A stretch of 64,000 nt of DNA from Dendrolimus kikuchii (Eukaryota; Arthropoda; Insecta; Lepidoptera; Lasiocampidae): NCBI GenBank assembly GCA_019925095.2, contig CM034401.1, forward strand, positions 8,157,838 to 8,221,837, given 5' to 3'. The stretch's first letter is position 1. The number at the start of each line of letters is the position of its first letter. The position numbers and the translations under genes are program-made. Below are positions 54,292-64,000 of this stretch, piece by piece. Below the pieces are notes generated by a model. That model ran no database searches. It was not told the origin of the DNA and saw only the letters and a program-made list of their open reading frames with translations.

Positions 54292-55560
54292 GTTTTTTTA
54301 TGTTTGCTTGTAGGCAAACTGGCAAACGGACCACCTGGTGGTAGGTGGCTACCATTGCCCATAGACATCTGCAACACTAAGGGGCCAATGCGTTGCCTAC
54401 CTCGTTGACACTAAGTACCCGGTTACGACCTTTTTGAAAAGCCACATATTGTAGTGCTCTGGGAAAACCGCGGGAGGGGGAGTACATTCCATAACTTGCA
54501 CACTTATGGCATGAAGGAGTGTGCACCACGTGTAGTGGATAATTTCCAAGTCTCTAGGAAGCGTGGATGAACTCCTAATCGCCGACGAGTGGTGTGGTGA
54601 TAGAATGGCGACGTAGGCACCAAATCAAATAGCAAATCATCAGAGCACTCCCCGTTGTACAGACGGTAGAACACGCTTAGAGCGCCGACGTCCCTTCAAA
54701 GCAGAGAGACTCTAAACCGTCTATAGTTTCGGGATCGTCGACAATCCGGACCGATCGACGGTGCAAGGAGTCAAGTGGAAGCATCTGATACTGAGGCACT
54801 AACTTGAAGGACTTGAGCTTTATATAATAAAAGTCTATGACCCGGTGTGAAATACCGCTTAGCCCTGTGGAGTACTCCAAGCTTTTTTGAATCGATTTTC
54901 GCTTTGCTCTCCAAGTGATCCCTAAATTGCACCTCGCTGGAAATGCCGACGCCCAGGGTTCTTATAGTGTCCGAGATCTTGAGTGCTCTGGAACTGCGGT
55001 ACTAACAACAATCGGGCTTTACCAGTAAACGCGCTGACTTGCGTCTTGGGATTAAAAAGGACGAGATTTCGTCTTACCGATTCCGAGACCTGCTCCAGGG
55101 AGGTACCTCGATTTCAAACACAAGTCGGAATTTGTTTTCCTCAACTTCTGCACGAATGATTACGCAGCCCGTATAGAAAGCATCGCCCGTACTGTATTTG
55201 CATAACAATGAAAGTTACTGGTTTGCAACATATCATTCGTGTGGAGAATAAACAGCATGGGCGACAATACTGAACTTTAGGATACGCCAGCATTAATGGG
55301 CTTCGTCTTCGAGCATACGTTGTCAATAAGGACCTTGTTGCTCAGCCCAAATATAAAGCTGGCCAATCATGCGAACAATCCCTCGGAGAGTCCATAACTT
55401 GGGAGCTTCGACAGAAGTGCCTTATGTCAGACCCGATCAAAGGCTTGTGCAATACCAGGCTTACTGCCAATGCTTCCCCTTACTCTCAATGGCGGCTGCC
55501 CATTGGTGAGTCAGGTACACAAGAAGATCACCAGCAGTCTGTCCATAACAAAACCCGTAT
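54292..55560 (-). pseudogene. CR1/Jockey-like LINE, RT palm to 3' end, dead
   Basis: Minus strand from 55560 shows a GDLLVYLTHQWAAAIESKGK-like start, a segment for the GL..G.C.W...FL turn, an 'HCYA' RT motif C at 55196-55207, 'LGVGISSEVQFR', 'SKKLGVL', 'HRLLLYKAQ', 'QYQMLPLDSLHRRSVRIVDD' (54677-54880 frame), and a CTPPPAVFPEHYNMWLFKK-like end. Frames shift repeatedly. The YADD box is damaged: after YA one base is lost and the following codon no longer encodes Asp. The 3' end GGTGGTCCGTTTGCC and an A-rich tail finish near 54292. Confidence 0.75.
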
Positions 55561-56572
55561 TATATGTGTGATAAATCTATGACTAACACAAATGGTTACA
55601 CTTCGGAACTTGTTTACTTATTCAAGATACCGAAAGACCTTTTAATTTGACAACAAAAAAGGGACTGTAGTTTTAAACTGAATTATAATAAACTCAAAAT
55701 TTAATTTGCTCCTGAAATCAATTGCAAATTTTTATACCCGGACCTATTTATGTACTACACGTTTCTCACATTATCCACCCTCGTAACACTACGAGTACAT
55801 ATCCATTTCCACCTACACTTATCGGTTGAGTAGAAATGTTTTGATTGATATTATTGAATATTTTGTACATTATGTTATTGATTTAAATAACTTAACTAAA
55901 AAAATATTTAAAAAAATAACAAAACATAATCCAAATAAATATACGTTAAAAAATCGCTTTGTTTTTTTTACATTGTACTGCATCATTATATACAGCCATA
56001 CAGCGAACACTTTCCTGACAAATTTCGTCGATACAAACAGTATTTTTTGAGTAAAACGACTGTTATGACACAAACACGATAGAGTCGGATGAACGATAAT
56101 GAGTATTTCATAAGGTTTTTCCTATAATAACAAGAGAATCCTAACAATTAACTGAACTCTAGATGGAAGTTACACCAAAAAATTAACTTAACCTCGAGAT
56201 TGAATCATAACGTTCAGATTATTATGTAAAGTAGGGTAAATTGTGAATTTTAAATATAATTCTACACTTATTTGATTAGGGTGCACAAATTGTTTCATCC
56301 GGCGAGTTTGCTTAGGCTTGACTTGAATGACCCTACTTGTTTGGGGAGTTTTAAAGGACAACCCACAGTTTAATATTTAATTTAGAAACTTTTATTACTT
56401 TTAAGCAAATAAAGACATCCACTGATAAATTGCCGGTTCCTATGTCTTACTATTCATTCACCTGCCTTAACATCGATAGTATTCTCTCGACTCGTACATC
56501 ATAGTAACACTACTATGATATTAGTCTATGTAATAATGTAATTTATTTCATGTTTCTAACTGTCTATACTAT
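55561..56572. other. No recognised gene
   Basis: AT-rich. Overlapping frames at 55826-56050 (+) and 55870-56073 (-) are Asn/Lys or Phe/Ile-rich low-complexity translations without family motif. Confidence 0.4.
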
Positions 56573-57074
56573 GCTGGTACCTACGCTCACGTATGGAAGC
56601 GAGAGTTGGGTATGGAAGAAAGAGCATGAAAGTAGAGTAAACGCGGTCGAGATGCGAGCACTGCGCAAAATCTGCGGAGTGACGCTTGCGGACCGCGTTC
56701 GTAATACCGAAGTAAGAAAGACAGTTGGTCTGAAAGAGAGTGTCGGGGTGAAGGTAAGGAAAGGAATGCTCCGGTGGTTCGGACATGTAGAAAGAATGCA
56801 TGATGAAAGAATGAATAAACAGATATACAATGCAAAAGTGGATGGATGTAGGGGTCGTGGAAGGCCACGACACACTTTCCATGATCAAATTGATCGTGTA
56901 CTAGCAGAAGGTGATGTTAGGAGCCTTAAGAACAGACGAGCGTGCATGACAAGAGTTATGAATGTCAAAGAAGCAAGTGAGGTGTGTAAGAATAAGCCTA
57001 AATGGCGCTCTGTTGTTCGTGCCTACCCCGCAAGGGAACTGGCGTGAAGTTATGTATGTATGTATGTATGTATG
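56573..57074 (+). mobile_element. RTE-1 LINE, 502-bp copy with intact C-terminal ORF
   Basis: One uninterrupted frame to the TGA at 57045-57047 encodes the C-terminal ~157 residues: 'MLVPTLTYGSESWVWKKE', 'NAVEMRALRKICGVTLADRV', 'LRWFGHVERMHDERMNKQIY', 'RGRGRPRHTFHDQIDRVL', 'NRRACMTRVMNVKEASEVCK', 'PKWRSVVRAYPARELA'. The stop is followed within a few bases by (TATG)n. TATACTAT flanks it (56565-56572, 57075-57082). The upstream ATG at 56550 lies in flanking DNA. RT and endonuclease are not included. Confidence 0.93.
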
Positions 57075-57326
57075 TATACTATAAACATCTATTGCTAACG
57101 TAAGTGGGTTCCTACACGCATAACGTAAATAGAACGCAGTATTAGAAGAAAATAAATAAATAATTTATATGGAGCTTACGTTAAATTGTAACCGCTTTTA
57201 AGGCAAATGAACAGTTACTAAATTATAGGGTATATGGTTATAGGTATACGGTTCAATGGCTAAAGTAACGATATCTCATTTAAAATTATTAGTTCGAATA
57301 GTGACTGAGCACTTGAGTCCCTTATG

Positions 57327-57329
<3 letters not shown>

Positions 57330-57360
<31 letters not shown>

Positions 57361-57450
57361 TGCACGAGTTCAGCAGACAGGCAGACGGCCCACTTAATGG
57401 AAAGCGGTTACCATCGCCTATGAACATTTGCAGCACCAAAGGTGCTACAT
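57330..57450 (-). mobile_element. SINE-A/CR1-like 3' tail, truncated
   Basis: A 29-base poly-T (57330-57358) followed by TTGCACGAGTTCAGCAGACAGG and the tail up to GCACCAAAGGTGCTACAT. The long uninterrupted T run suggests a recent insertion. Confidence 0.85.
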
Positions 57451-57577
57451 ATTTATTTCTATTCTTTTTTATGTTTTTTTAATACATATATATATATATA
57501 AAAATAAACACATATTAAAAAAATATAAAAAGATGACGTCCGTCGGCAGCGGGGCCTAGGGTCCAAGCTACCGGTGG

Positions 57578-58081
57578 TTAAGGCTCCAGAGACAGGAACT
57601 TCCTCACAATGCGTGCCGTGCTCAGGAGAACCGCCTTCTGCATCTGGCCCTTCACCCATTTACCGAGCGAGAGCCTCTCTAGGTGTCGGTCGAGGCTCTT
57701 CGCTATTAGACCGTTAACAGACACCACTATCGGTACGATGATCGTTGAGTCCATATGCCACATGGCCGTAATCTCGTGCGCGAGGTCAAGGTATTTCGTT
57801 AATTTGTCAGTTTCAGCTTTTACGAGATTACAGTCATGTGGGATACTTATATCAACAAGCATCGTACGTCTCGCAGATCGATCTATTATCACAATGTCAG
57901 GCTTATTGGCAACAATAGTCCTGTCTGTGATAATAGATCGATCCCAGTAGAGCGTGATATGACCATTTTCGAGAACTGGCTCAGGGGCATATTTATAATA
58001 AGGTACCTCATTCGCTATCAAACCGTATCGAAGAGCAAGTTGCTGATGGATGATCCTGGCTACTAGGTTGTGCCTATGCAA
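57578..58081 (-). pseudogene. R4-like restriction-like endonuclease domain
   Basis: 167 codons starting 'HRHNLVARIIHQQLALRYGL'. Residues 60-62 (KPD) and 77 (in 'MLVDISIPHD') fit the PD...D motif of REL endonucleases, followed by 'LTKYLDLAHEITAMW' and a conserved tail 'ARIVRKFLSLEP' then stop. The domain looks complete and undamaged. Its frame is offset from the upstream RT segment and the CCHC finger between them is missing. Confidence 0.85.
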
Positions 58082-58607
58082 GTTCCATTCGCTCGGAGGT
58101 ACTCAATACCGTAGGTCTGAGCCAGTTCTGTTTTGCAAGAGAGAGCGGGGTGAATCCCTTGTCTACTGACACCATATCTCGATGCATACTTTCGTCAGTT
58201 TTCAGGAAGTATTCTCGTAGATTATACACCTCACGGTTGTGTAAGTCTTTAGCGTTTAGAAATCCCCGGCCACCACACTTCCGTGGGATGTACAATCTCA
58301 TCACAAATGATCGTGGATGGTGCATCCGATATGTTGTCAGTATACAACGGACCCTACGATCCAGGGCGTTTAGCTCTGTTTGAGTCCACCTTAGTATACC
58401 AAAGGAGTAAGCTAAAGAGGGCATGACCCAACTGTTAAAAGCACGAATCTTGTTACCACCTGAGAGAAGGCAATTTAATACTTTCTTCAAGCGGCTAAAG
58501 AATCGCTCTGTTACCAGCTGTTTCATATCCTCGTGAACTATACCCAATGACTGTGATATACCAAGGTACTTGTAGGTCTCATCCTCGGAAAGGGTTTTAA
58601 AGCACAT
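58074..58607 (-). pseudogene. R4-like LINE, thumb/post-RT region
   Basis: Frame 'MCFKTLSEDETYKYLGISQS', 'RFFSRLKKVLNCLLSGGNKI', 'AFNSWVMPSLAYSFGILRWT', 'LNALDRRVRCILTTYRMHHP', 'LYIPRKCGGRGFLNAKDLHN'. The K-YLG and RKCGGRG motifs are characteristic of this LINE group. It ends abruptly after 'STSERME', where relatives continue with about 80-100 residues containing a CCHC knuckle. Confidence 0.85.
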
Positions 58608-58629
58608 ACCCTCGGATAGCTCCAGTCCG

Positions 58630-59391
58630 TTAGAATTTATAATTCTCCCCCGCTGTATATGTACAGCGGGGGAGAATTATAAATGTATGCATAACCGCAC
58701 ACTTATCCACACCAAATTCCATTCCTATAGAGCTACTAAACGTTTTAGTTAGGTTTAGCAGCTCTAGTAGGTCATGTTTTTTCGATGCGAACAGTTTGAG
58801 GTCATCCATATACAGCAGGTGAGATATGGCTTCACTCCCTCTACGAAGATGAAAGCCTAGCTTTGAATCCTCCAGCAAATAGCTTAAAGGATTCAAAGCC
58901 AGGCAAAACCACAATGGACTCAGGCTATCACCCTGGAAGATCCCTCGCTCTACCTTTATAAGTCCGTCCGAAATAGGGAAGCTACCACCGCCGGGCATGC
59001 AGAGTCTAGTGACCCATTGCCCCATACATGCGCCAAGGAAGGTACGTAGAGTTACATCAATTTTATATAGCTCCAGTACCCTCATTAGCCATGTATGCGG
59101 CACTGAGTCATATGCCTTTTTATAATCTACCCAGGCGGTGCAGAGGTTTTTCCTATTTCGGCGGGCTTGTTGATTAATGGTCATATCTATGAGGAGGAGT
59201 TCTTTAGTACCACGGGACCCAGGCCTACAACCATTTTGAGTATATGCCAGAAGTTTATTGTCAACTAAATGTTTTAATAATTTTGATCTCAAAATGGATG
59301 TAAGCAACTTGTAAATGGTGGGAAGACAAGTTATAGGTCTATAGTTTTTGGGTTCCGTGGTACTACCAGATTTATATAAAAGGTAAGTGAC
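58630..59391 (-). pseudogene. R4-like RT, catalytic domain
   Basis: Continuous frame from about 59391, beginning 'KVTYLLYKSGSTTEPKNYRP' (RT motif 1). Counting from the Met at 59307: 'AWVDYKKAYDSVPH' with catalytic D61, 'GIFQGDSLSPLWF' (motif B) and 'LLYMDDLKLFA' with D168 and D169. All three catalytic aspartates are intact. The frame then enters 'GMEFGVDKCAVMH' and is destroyed by an inverted duplication, ending in about 17 foreign residues. The usual Met is absent because the copy is 5'-truncated. Confidence 0.88.
58635..58684. repeat. Perfect hairpin inserted in RT ORF
   Basis: Arms 58635-58657 and 58662-58684 (23 bases each, core AATTCTCCCCCGCTGTA) are perfect reverse complements with a 4-base loop, TATG. 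Removing about 28 bases from one arm rejoins CAVMH directly to the downstream frame. Confidence 0.92.
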
Positions 59392-59397
59392 CTTATT

Positions 59398-59588
59398 ATT
59401 ATTATTATTAATATCTCTACGGACTCGAGTTCCGTACCCTTTTTTACTACTTAATTTCTATGAAAAATTTGAGACTCCATACACGCTTATTGTTTATTTT
59501 TGTTAGTGTATGTGACATTATATGTAGTAATTTTTATGTTTTGGTGTACCTTAAGAATAACTTATTATATTAATTTATTCTAATTTTA
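59398..59588 (+). repeat. Repeat I, copy 2
   Basis: CTACGGACTCGAGTTCCGTACCC, ACACGCTTATTGTT, TTTTGGTGTACC and ATATTAATTTATTCTAATTTT match 12340-12548. It abuts the 5' end of the R4-like LINE, which probably inserted at its (TTA)n edge. Confidence 0.6.
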
Positions 59589-61064
59589 ATACTAAACTTA
59601 TACTAATGTAGAGTGTATCTGTTACATGCTGGTGTTGTGAGGAAGTGCATGTGCAGTGTTGGCCTTATATCTATACTTATATATAGTCCTATCTAGAATA
59701 ATGCTACGTAAAAGTATTTTCTTGTATATTCTGTTTTATGAATCAGAAATCCTTGCGGGCGTCCTCAGAACACCCTACCAAAGTTTCATCACAATCTGAT
59801 CAATGGTTTAGAAATAGAGGACAAACGTACAAATATTTTTACTTATAGCTTAATTTAAACATACCCAAATAAATAAAACTGTACATAAAGAACTTTTACA
59901 AGTGTCTTCACAAAAGTTATCTAGACTATCTGACTTTCTGTTGTAAAGGTCAATCCAATATTATTGGAGTTCAGATGTGAACGAGGTCACACAAATGACA
60001 TTTTCGGGTAGAATACGCTGTGATTCTGAAGTTTACAATGAATTATTCTATACCTGTGCGATTACTTATTTAACTAAACTACACAGATATAATCCCCACA
60101 AACAAGTTTACGGTTATGTTTTAATTTTGGCTAAAATGGAACCCTTATGAAGTCGTTGTGTCCGTCCGTCTAATAAAAATAATATTCCACAGGCTAAAAC
60201 ACAAAATAATGAGTTGTATCTGACTCTTAAACTAGGTACAGCCGTGGTATGACAAGGTTCGCCAGTTTTCAAATTGATTCATTTAACGTTTCGCGACCAC
60301 ATGTTATCTATTCAGACTGTCACAGAACAGACTGTTCCACAGAAAGGGATCTTTAACTATTTGACAATAAAGTTTAAAATTACTTAGATCAAAAAAGTTG
60401 TTTGATTTTCTATTCTGTTTAGGAAGATTGTTTAGGGATGTAAAATCTTTTTATTGCTATAAATATTTATGATAAGCGTAGTAATTATATAATCTGTGTT
60501 TCTTATTGTTAATCTGTGTCTGTCATTGTCAGCATTGAAATTTTCTTTTTCACTTTTCTGTATTTTATAAACGTAACATTGAATAAAATATAGGAAGTAC
60601 TGTTGCTTGTACTCTTGTAAGCAAAAGTCGATTTTAAGGTGACGAATGTTTTCATACAGTAACTGTTTTATAATTAGGTACCTATATAAGAAACCTGTTA
60701 TAGTTATAAATATCAGAAACTACTGCGTTTATATCCAAGATATTTAGTGACTTTATATATAGGTAATCAATATGCCGTTATAAAACCAAACAGGGGTGGG
60801 CGATGGTGGTGATCATATATGTAACAATTGTGTTTCTCCATCTAGCTCCTGTACTATCAGATAGGAATTTTTGAATAAAATTAGTGATACAGCTTGGAAA
60901 ATACAACAAATTAGGTTTCTGATCTAATGTGTTCAATAGTTCTTAAAATGCTGGGTTTTTGTATTAAACACCTTTTAAATGTTTCGTAGTCCCTTGGCAA
61001 AAACAGTGGATGACACGCACTTACCAAATTGTTTTTGGGATTTTAAACAGTATTTACAAATTAA
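59589..61064. other. Mostly unassigned
   Basis: 59745-59830 (GAATCAGAAATCCTTGCGGG, TTTCATCACAATCTGATCAATGGTTTAG) and 60130-60170 (AATGGAACCCTTATGAAGTCG) resemble common degenerate lepidopteran repeats. No gene found. Confidence 0.4.
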
Positions 61065-61149
61065 TATTCCGGCAAAGCAATACGCCGAGTGCAAACCTTG
61101 TTTGCCGAAAATGGGGCGAACAAATTCTCAAAATATGCTCCATGTATAA
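61065..61149 (+). repeat. Repeat C, left part (split by Helitron)
   Basis: GAAAATGGGGCGAACAAATTCTCAAAATATGCTCCATGTATAA matches 11475-11515. The right part resumes at 61340. Confidence 0.7.
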
Positions 61150-61339
61150 TTTATACTAATATTATAGAGGTAAAGTTTGTGACGTTGTAGGGGGTAATCT
61201 CTGGATCTACAAAACCGATTTTAAAATTCTTTTACTGTTAGAAAGCTACGTTAACAGGGAGTGTCATAGGCTATATGACATGACGCTATAGACCACGGGA
61301 GCGGGACAGAGCGCGGGTGAAATCGCGCCGAGCCGCTAG
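61150..61339 (+). mobile_element. Small non-autonomous Helitron (190 bp) in repeat C
   Basis: Starts TTTATACTAATATTATAGAGG (5' TC mutated to TT) after an A and ends GCGCCGAGCCGCTAG before a T. Same family as 27511-27710 in inverse orientation. Inserted at nearly the same point of repeat C as RTE-1 at 11524. Confidence 0.82.
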
Positions 61340-61405
61340 TAATGTATAAGGAATTTAATTACGTCGTTATTTTTTCAAATAAAGTTTTTCTTTCTTTTCT
61401 TCTTT
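61340..61405 (+). repeat. Repeat C, right part
   Basis: AATGTATAAGGAATTTAATTACGTCG to TTTTTCTTTCTTTTCTTC, as at 11689-11760. Confidence 0.65.
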
Positions 61406-62099
61406 CTTGCTATTTTACTTGATAAATAATTTATGCGAAACATATAGTTAAATAACTGACTAACCTTTAGTTGCTAAGTGCAATATCATCTTGTGTTAAG
61501 AAAACAGTGTAATTGAAAATGCATGCTAATCCAATTTATCAACGTCGATAACTCCAGCTCAAATAAGGCTTAAGTTACAAAAATAGCGAAACACACGAAG
61601 GCTTAGCTGTGAATAAAGGCTATCGGGTGCAGGTGGCCTGAAATCAATTACCTGTTGACCGATCGGATAATTTGTCTCGGCTAATCCCTGTAAGGAACGA
61701 TATTCGCTTACAACGTCTCTTCTAATACCATCATTTAATCAACAAAATCTTTTTAATCTTTGCTGAAAAGATGAATTTTGAGCTAGAAATATTTCTGATA
61801 GTGGTATCATGGAAGATTACTAGGAATAGAAATCCAAGTACTTTGAGGCGCTTTGAGGCCTAATTCCACTTTGAGTGCTAAATGTCATTGGTATAGATAC
61901 TTCAGCGTTATTATACGACCCTATGTAACTTCTGTGAATACTAATTTTGTTGTGATACTCTGTTGTGTTTTATTTTTGTTCTCAAAACACGTTTGCTGTA
62001 TCTATACATCTTACAGATAAATAAAATTGAAGTGTCTATTTGTAACGCCAAAATAAAAATGTAAAATAAATCAATCAGCAGGGATAATTTGGACCAGGA
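61406..62099. other. No recognised gene
   Basis: AT-rich, no motif. Confidence 0.35.
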
Positions 62100-62256
62100 G
62101 ATTACGAAAATGGAATTTTAAGAATTATTGTTTGTTTGTCTGTCTGGATGTGCCCGCTAATCTCTGAACCATCTGGACCGATTTTGAGTGGATTACTTTT
62201 AAGTTTGGGTTCCGTGAAAAGAAATCCTACGTGGACGAAGTCGAGGGCACAGCTAG
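62100..62256 (+). mobile_element. Helitron 3' part
   Basis: CCATCTGGACCGATTTTGAG and a GACGAAGTCGAGGGCACAGCTAG|T end match the body and terminus of lepidopteran Helitrons. The 5' end is uncertain. Confidence 0.6.
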
Positions 62257-63432
62257 TCTATACTACAATAAATATGTTAAGGGTCTCAAATTTGTGTGAT
62301 GAATTTAAAAATGAGAAATGATTTAAGAGCCTAATTCGGACCAGTAAATGTCGCAAATGCCACTTTTAGAATTTCTGTCTGTTTGTTGTAAAGCAGTGTA
62401 TATACGAGTATATGCATTGCTTCACATAAAAAATTGTATTTATGTGATAGTCAAAGGTCGATATGCAGTCTCTTCCCGGAATGACTGGTTTATCCTAGGT
62501 TTGACCAAGGCCTTTCGACAAAACCCGAAATCAATTCCAATTTCGGCCTTTAACTAAAGTATTCTTAGTTAAACCTAGAAGTACCTAATTTTTAATAAAA
62601 TGTCGTACGTAAAATAATCTGTTTTGGGCTATGCCTTGACGATCCTGGAAGCGACTAAGGTAAACTTTGATATGTACTGCACTTGTTATATGTTTAATGA
62701 CTTATTAGTCTCTCCAAGGTTAGACCACAATTCGTTAGTCAAAGCATAAAAACGTCATTTATTTGGACTTTGACTAAGACTTTATGTCAGACCTGAGCGC
62801 CAGAGCTTCGATGTTTGACTATAATATTTATACCAAATTCTATGACAAACACACAGCAAGACCTTTAAAAAGGAGCAAAATAAAACCCAAACAAAATCAC
62901 TTATAATATATTATACTAGAAGTACAAATAACATTAAACAATCCATAGCCTTTGTTTCACACAACCTACGGTCACTGTGATCGCATTCAATCAACGCATA
63001 GGCGATGCCCTTGGTGTTGCGAATGTCCGTAGGTTACTATAAACACTTTCCATCGGGTGAGCGATTTGTCTGTTTACCTGCTTCAGACAATGATAAACAA
63101 CTATTATTGAATGCATATATAATTCTATTTCTAAATCATGACTATGTTACTGATAGCATAATGAAGTGAAGACTACTTGCGTCTAAGGTGGATACCTAAC
63201 CTAAACCTAAGTCACAATGCCTGGAATTAATCATGTCGTTGTTGAACTAAAATGTATTGTATTTGGTTTCCCACCCGAGGCCGAAATCAGCTTAATTATC
63301 TGATCGCTGACATGCCACAACGGACAGCTTAATCGGTTGAGAATACTTGCACGTATAAGCTTAAATGTTCGAACACTTACTCGAATAAGGATTAATTTTG
63401 TGAAATTAATATTTGAATTATTAATTTGACAT
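62257..63432. other. Unassigned; old LINE tail scrap
   Basis: 62995-63105 keeps the order of the CR1-like tail (CATAGGCGATGCCCTTGGTG, GCGAATGTCCG, ACTTTCCATCGGGTGAGCG). Several AAGG-TAGACC/CCTAGG-like words recur at 62500-62780 without clear ends. Confidence 0.4.
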
Positions 63433-63944
63433 TGTTACGAGTTGCAGGACTCGAATTAAAATGCCGTTGGAATTATTATAGAGTTTATTAGAACTATACA
63501 AATACGTATAATACAGGTACAAATATAACCGAACACAACAAATCCAAACGTATTGCAGAAGGTCGTAATTCAATAAAAGTCGGTCGCTAATAGATTACCG
63601 AATGTACACACGTCTCGCTTTGATCGTGGTTCTTGCTCGACTGCCCCCCTCGTTCAATCAGACTATCGTTTTGTACTGCACAAATGCAATGTGCCCGCTC
63701 GGCAACGTGGACTGAATTTCCTAGAATCAGCTTGTACTTTAAAATCCGTAACACCTGGCTAATGATTACAATACAACAATAGACTGTTCTCTAGAAACGT
63801 ATGCCAATAAATAAGTAAACAAAAGAAGATGATCATAAAAGAATTACAATAGTTTCAAAGTTATTAGTTCAAATGCCGACGGGTAATAAATGTGCTTCTA
63901 CAAATCTGTACGTGGAATTTGTCTTTGTCGGCGCCTAGGTTGTA
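63433..63944 (-). mobile_element. LTR-like element (family L), uninterrupted copy
   Basis: From TGTTACGAGTTGCAGGACTCG to GGCGCCTAGGTTGTA. Aligns throughout with the reverse complement of 42876-43635 (roughly 80 percent by eye) but lacks RTE-1, so it gives the empty site near 63840. 512 bp, no ORF. No target duplication found. Confidence 0.7.
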
Positions 63945-64000
63945 ATAATATTATACGCATTTATTCCGTGTACAATAATGATCTGAAGGAAATTTCCCAA

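Larger units (their letters stand above)
57480..59395 (-). mobile_element. R4/Dong-like LINE with REL endonuclease, 5'-truncated
   Basis: About 1.9 kb of minus-strand coding sequence: RT fingers to palm (59390-58640), thumb and post-RT region (58607-58074), restriction-like endonuclease (58079-57578), then a short 3' UTR. The class encodes a single ORF in which the endonuclease follows RT and nicks the target for reverse transcription. Truncated at a (TTA)n tract near 59395. Broken by a hairpin insertion (58635-58684) and by a deletion joining RT to endonuclease (58075-58085). R4/Dong placement is from memory of domain order and motifs. Confidence 0.8.

Noticed and set aside
55826..56073. Overlapping ORFs on both strands
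   Set aside because: Low-complexity AT-rich translations without motif or splice context.
56550..57047. 165-codon ORF taken as a host gene
   Set aside because: It is the RTE-1 C-terminus, flanked by an 8-bp target duplication, and its first codons lie in flanking DNA.

Overview
This window reads as intergenic DNA from an insect nuclear genome, most likely a moth or butterfly. It is AT-rich, has no convincing multi-exon host gene, and is filled with transposon families typical of Lepidoptera. These are non-autonomous Helitrons with 5' TC and 3' CTAG ends inserted between A and T, RTE-type LINEs with very short 3' ends and (TATG)n tails, CR1/Jockey-like LINE tails, tRNA-derived SINEs, an R4/Dong-like LINE with a restriction-like endonuclease, an RNase H-bearing LINE, and LTR remnants. 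The organism call and family names rest on remembered hallmarks. No database was searched.

Layout. 0-6.4 kb: an LTR-like end, a LINE 3' end, RTE fragments, two tRNA-like SINEs and the first copy of a composite repeat (M, 4.4-5.3 kb). 6.8-9 kb: Helitron pieces and a CR1-like LINE tail. 9.5-22.9 kb: four copies of a young RTE family (RTE-1), a roughly 310-bp SINE family (SINE-A), a Helitron with a SINE nested in it, and a perfect X-box-like motif at 18.8 kb. 26-32 kb: SINE-A, RTE-4, Helitrons, a TATA-bearing candidate promoter (28.7 kb) and a retroelement C-terminal fragment. 32-38 kb: SINEs and a solo LTR with a 4-bp target duplication. 40-46.7 kb: RTE-3, two head-to-tail retroelement C-termini, a TIR element, an LTR-like element carrying a nested RTE-1 and a fold-back minisatellite. 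48-55.6 kb: SINE-A copies, an RNase H LINE, a second repeat M copy with two later insertions, a large fold-back of 26-bp repeats and a dead CR1-like LINE. 56.5-59.6 kb: the longest intact RTE-1 C-terminal ORF and an R4/Dong-like LINE. 61-64 kb: a Helitron in a repeat, then a second LTR-like copy.

How the parts fit. Almost everything is 5'-truncated, frameshifted or nested, so the elements cannot act on their own. Pairs of copies give empty-site comparisons that date insertions: RTE-1 into the LTR-like element, SINE-A into a Helitron, and SINE-A plus a LINE tail into repeat M. SINE-A shares its 3' end with a CR1-like LINE tail in the same window, which suggests that LINE mobilises it. Perfect short hairpins occur at several sites, and one interrupts the R4 reading frame exactly, which looks like replication template switching. 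The best leads for something little described are the SINE-A/LINE pairing, the fold-back 26-bp minisatellite attached to repeat M, the retroelement C-terminal domain found three times, and the X-box element.
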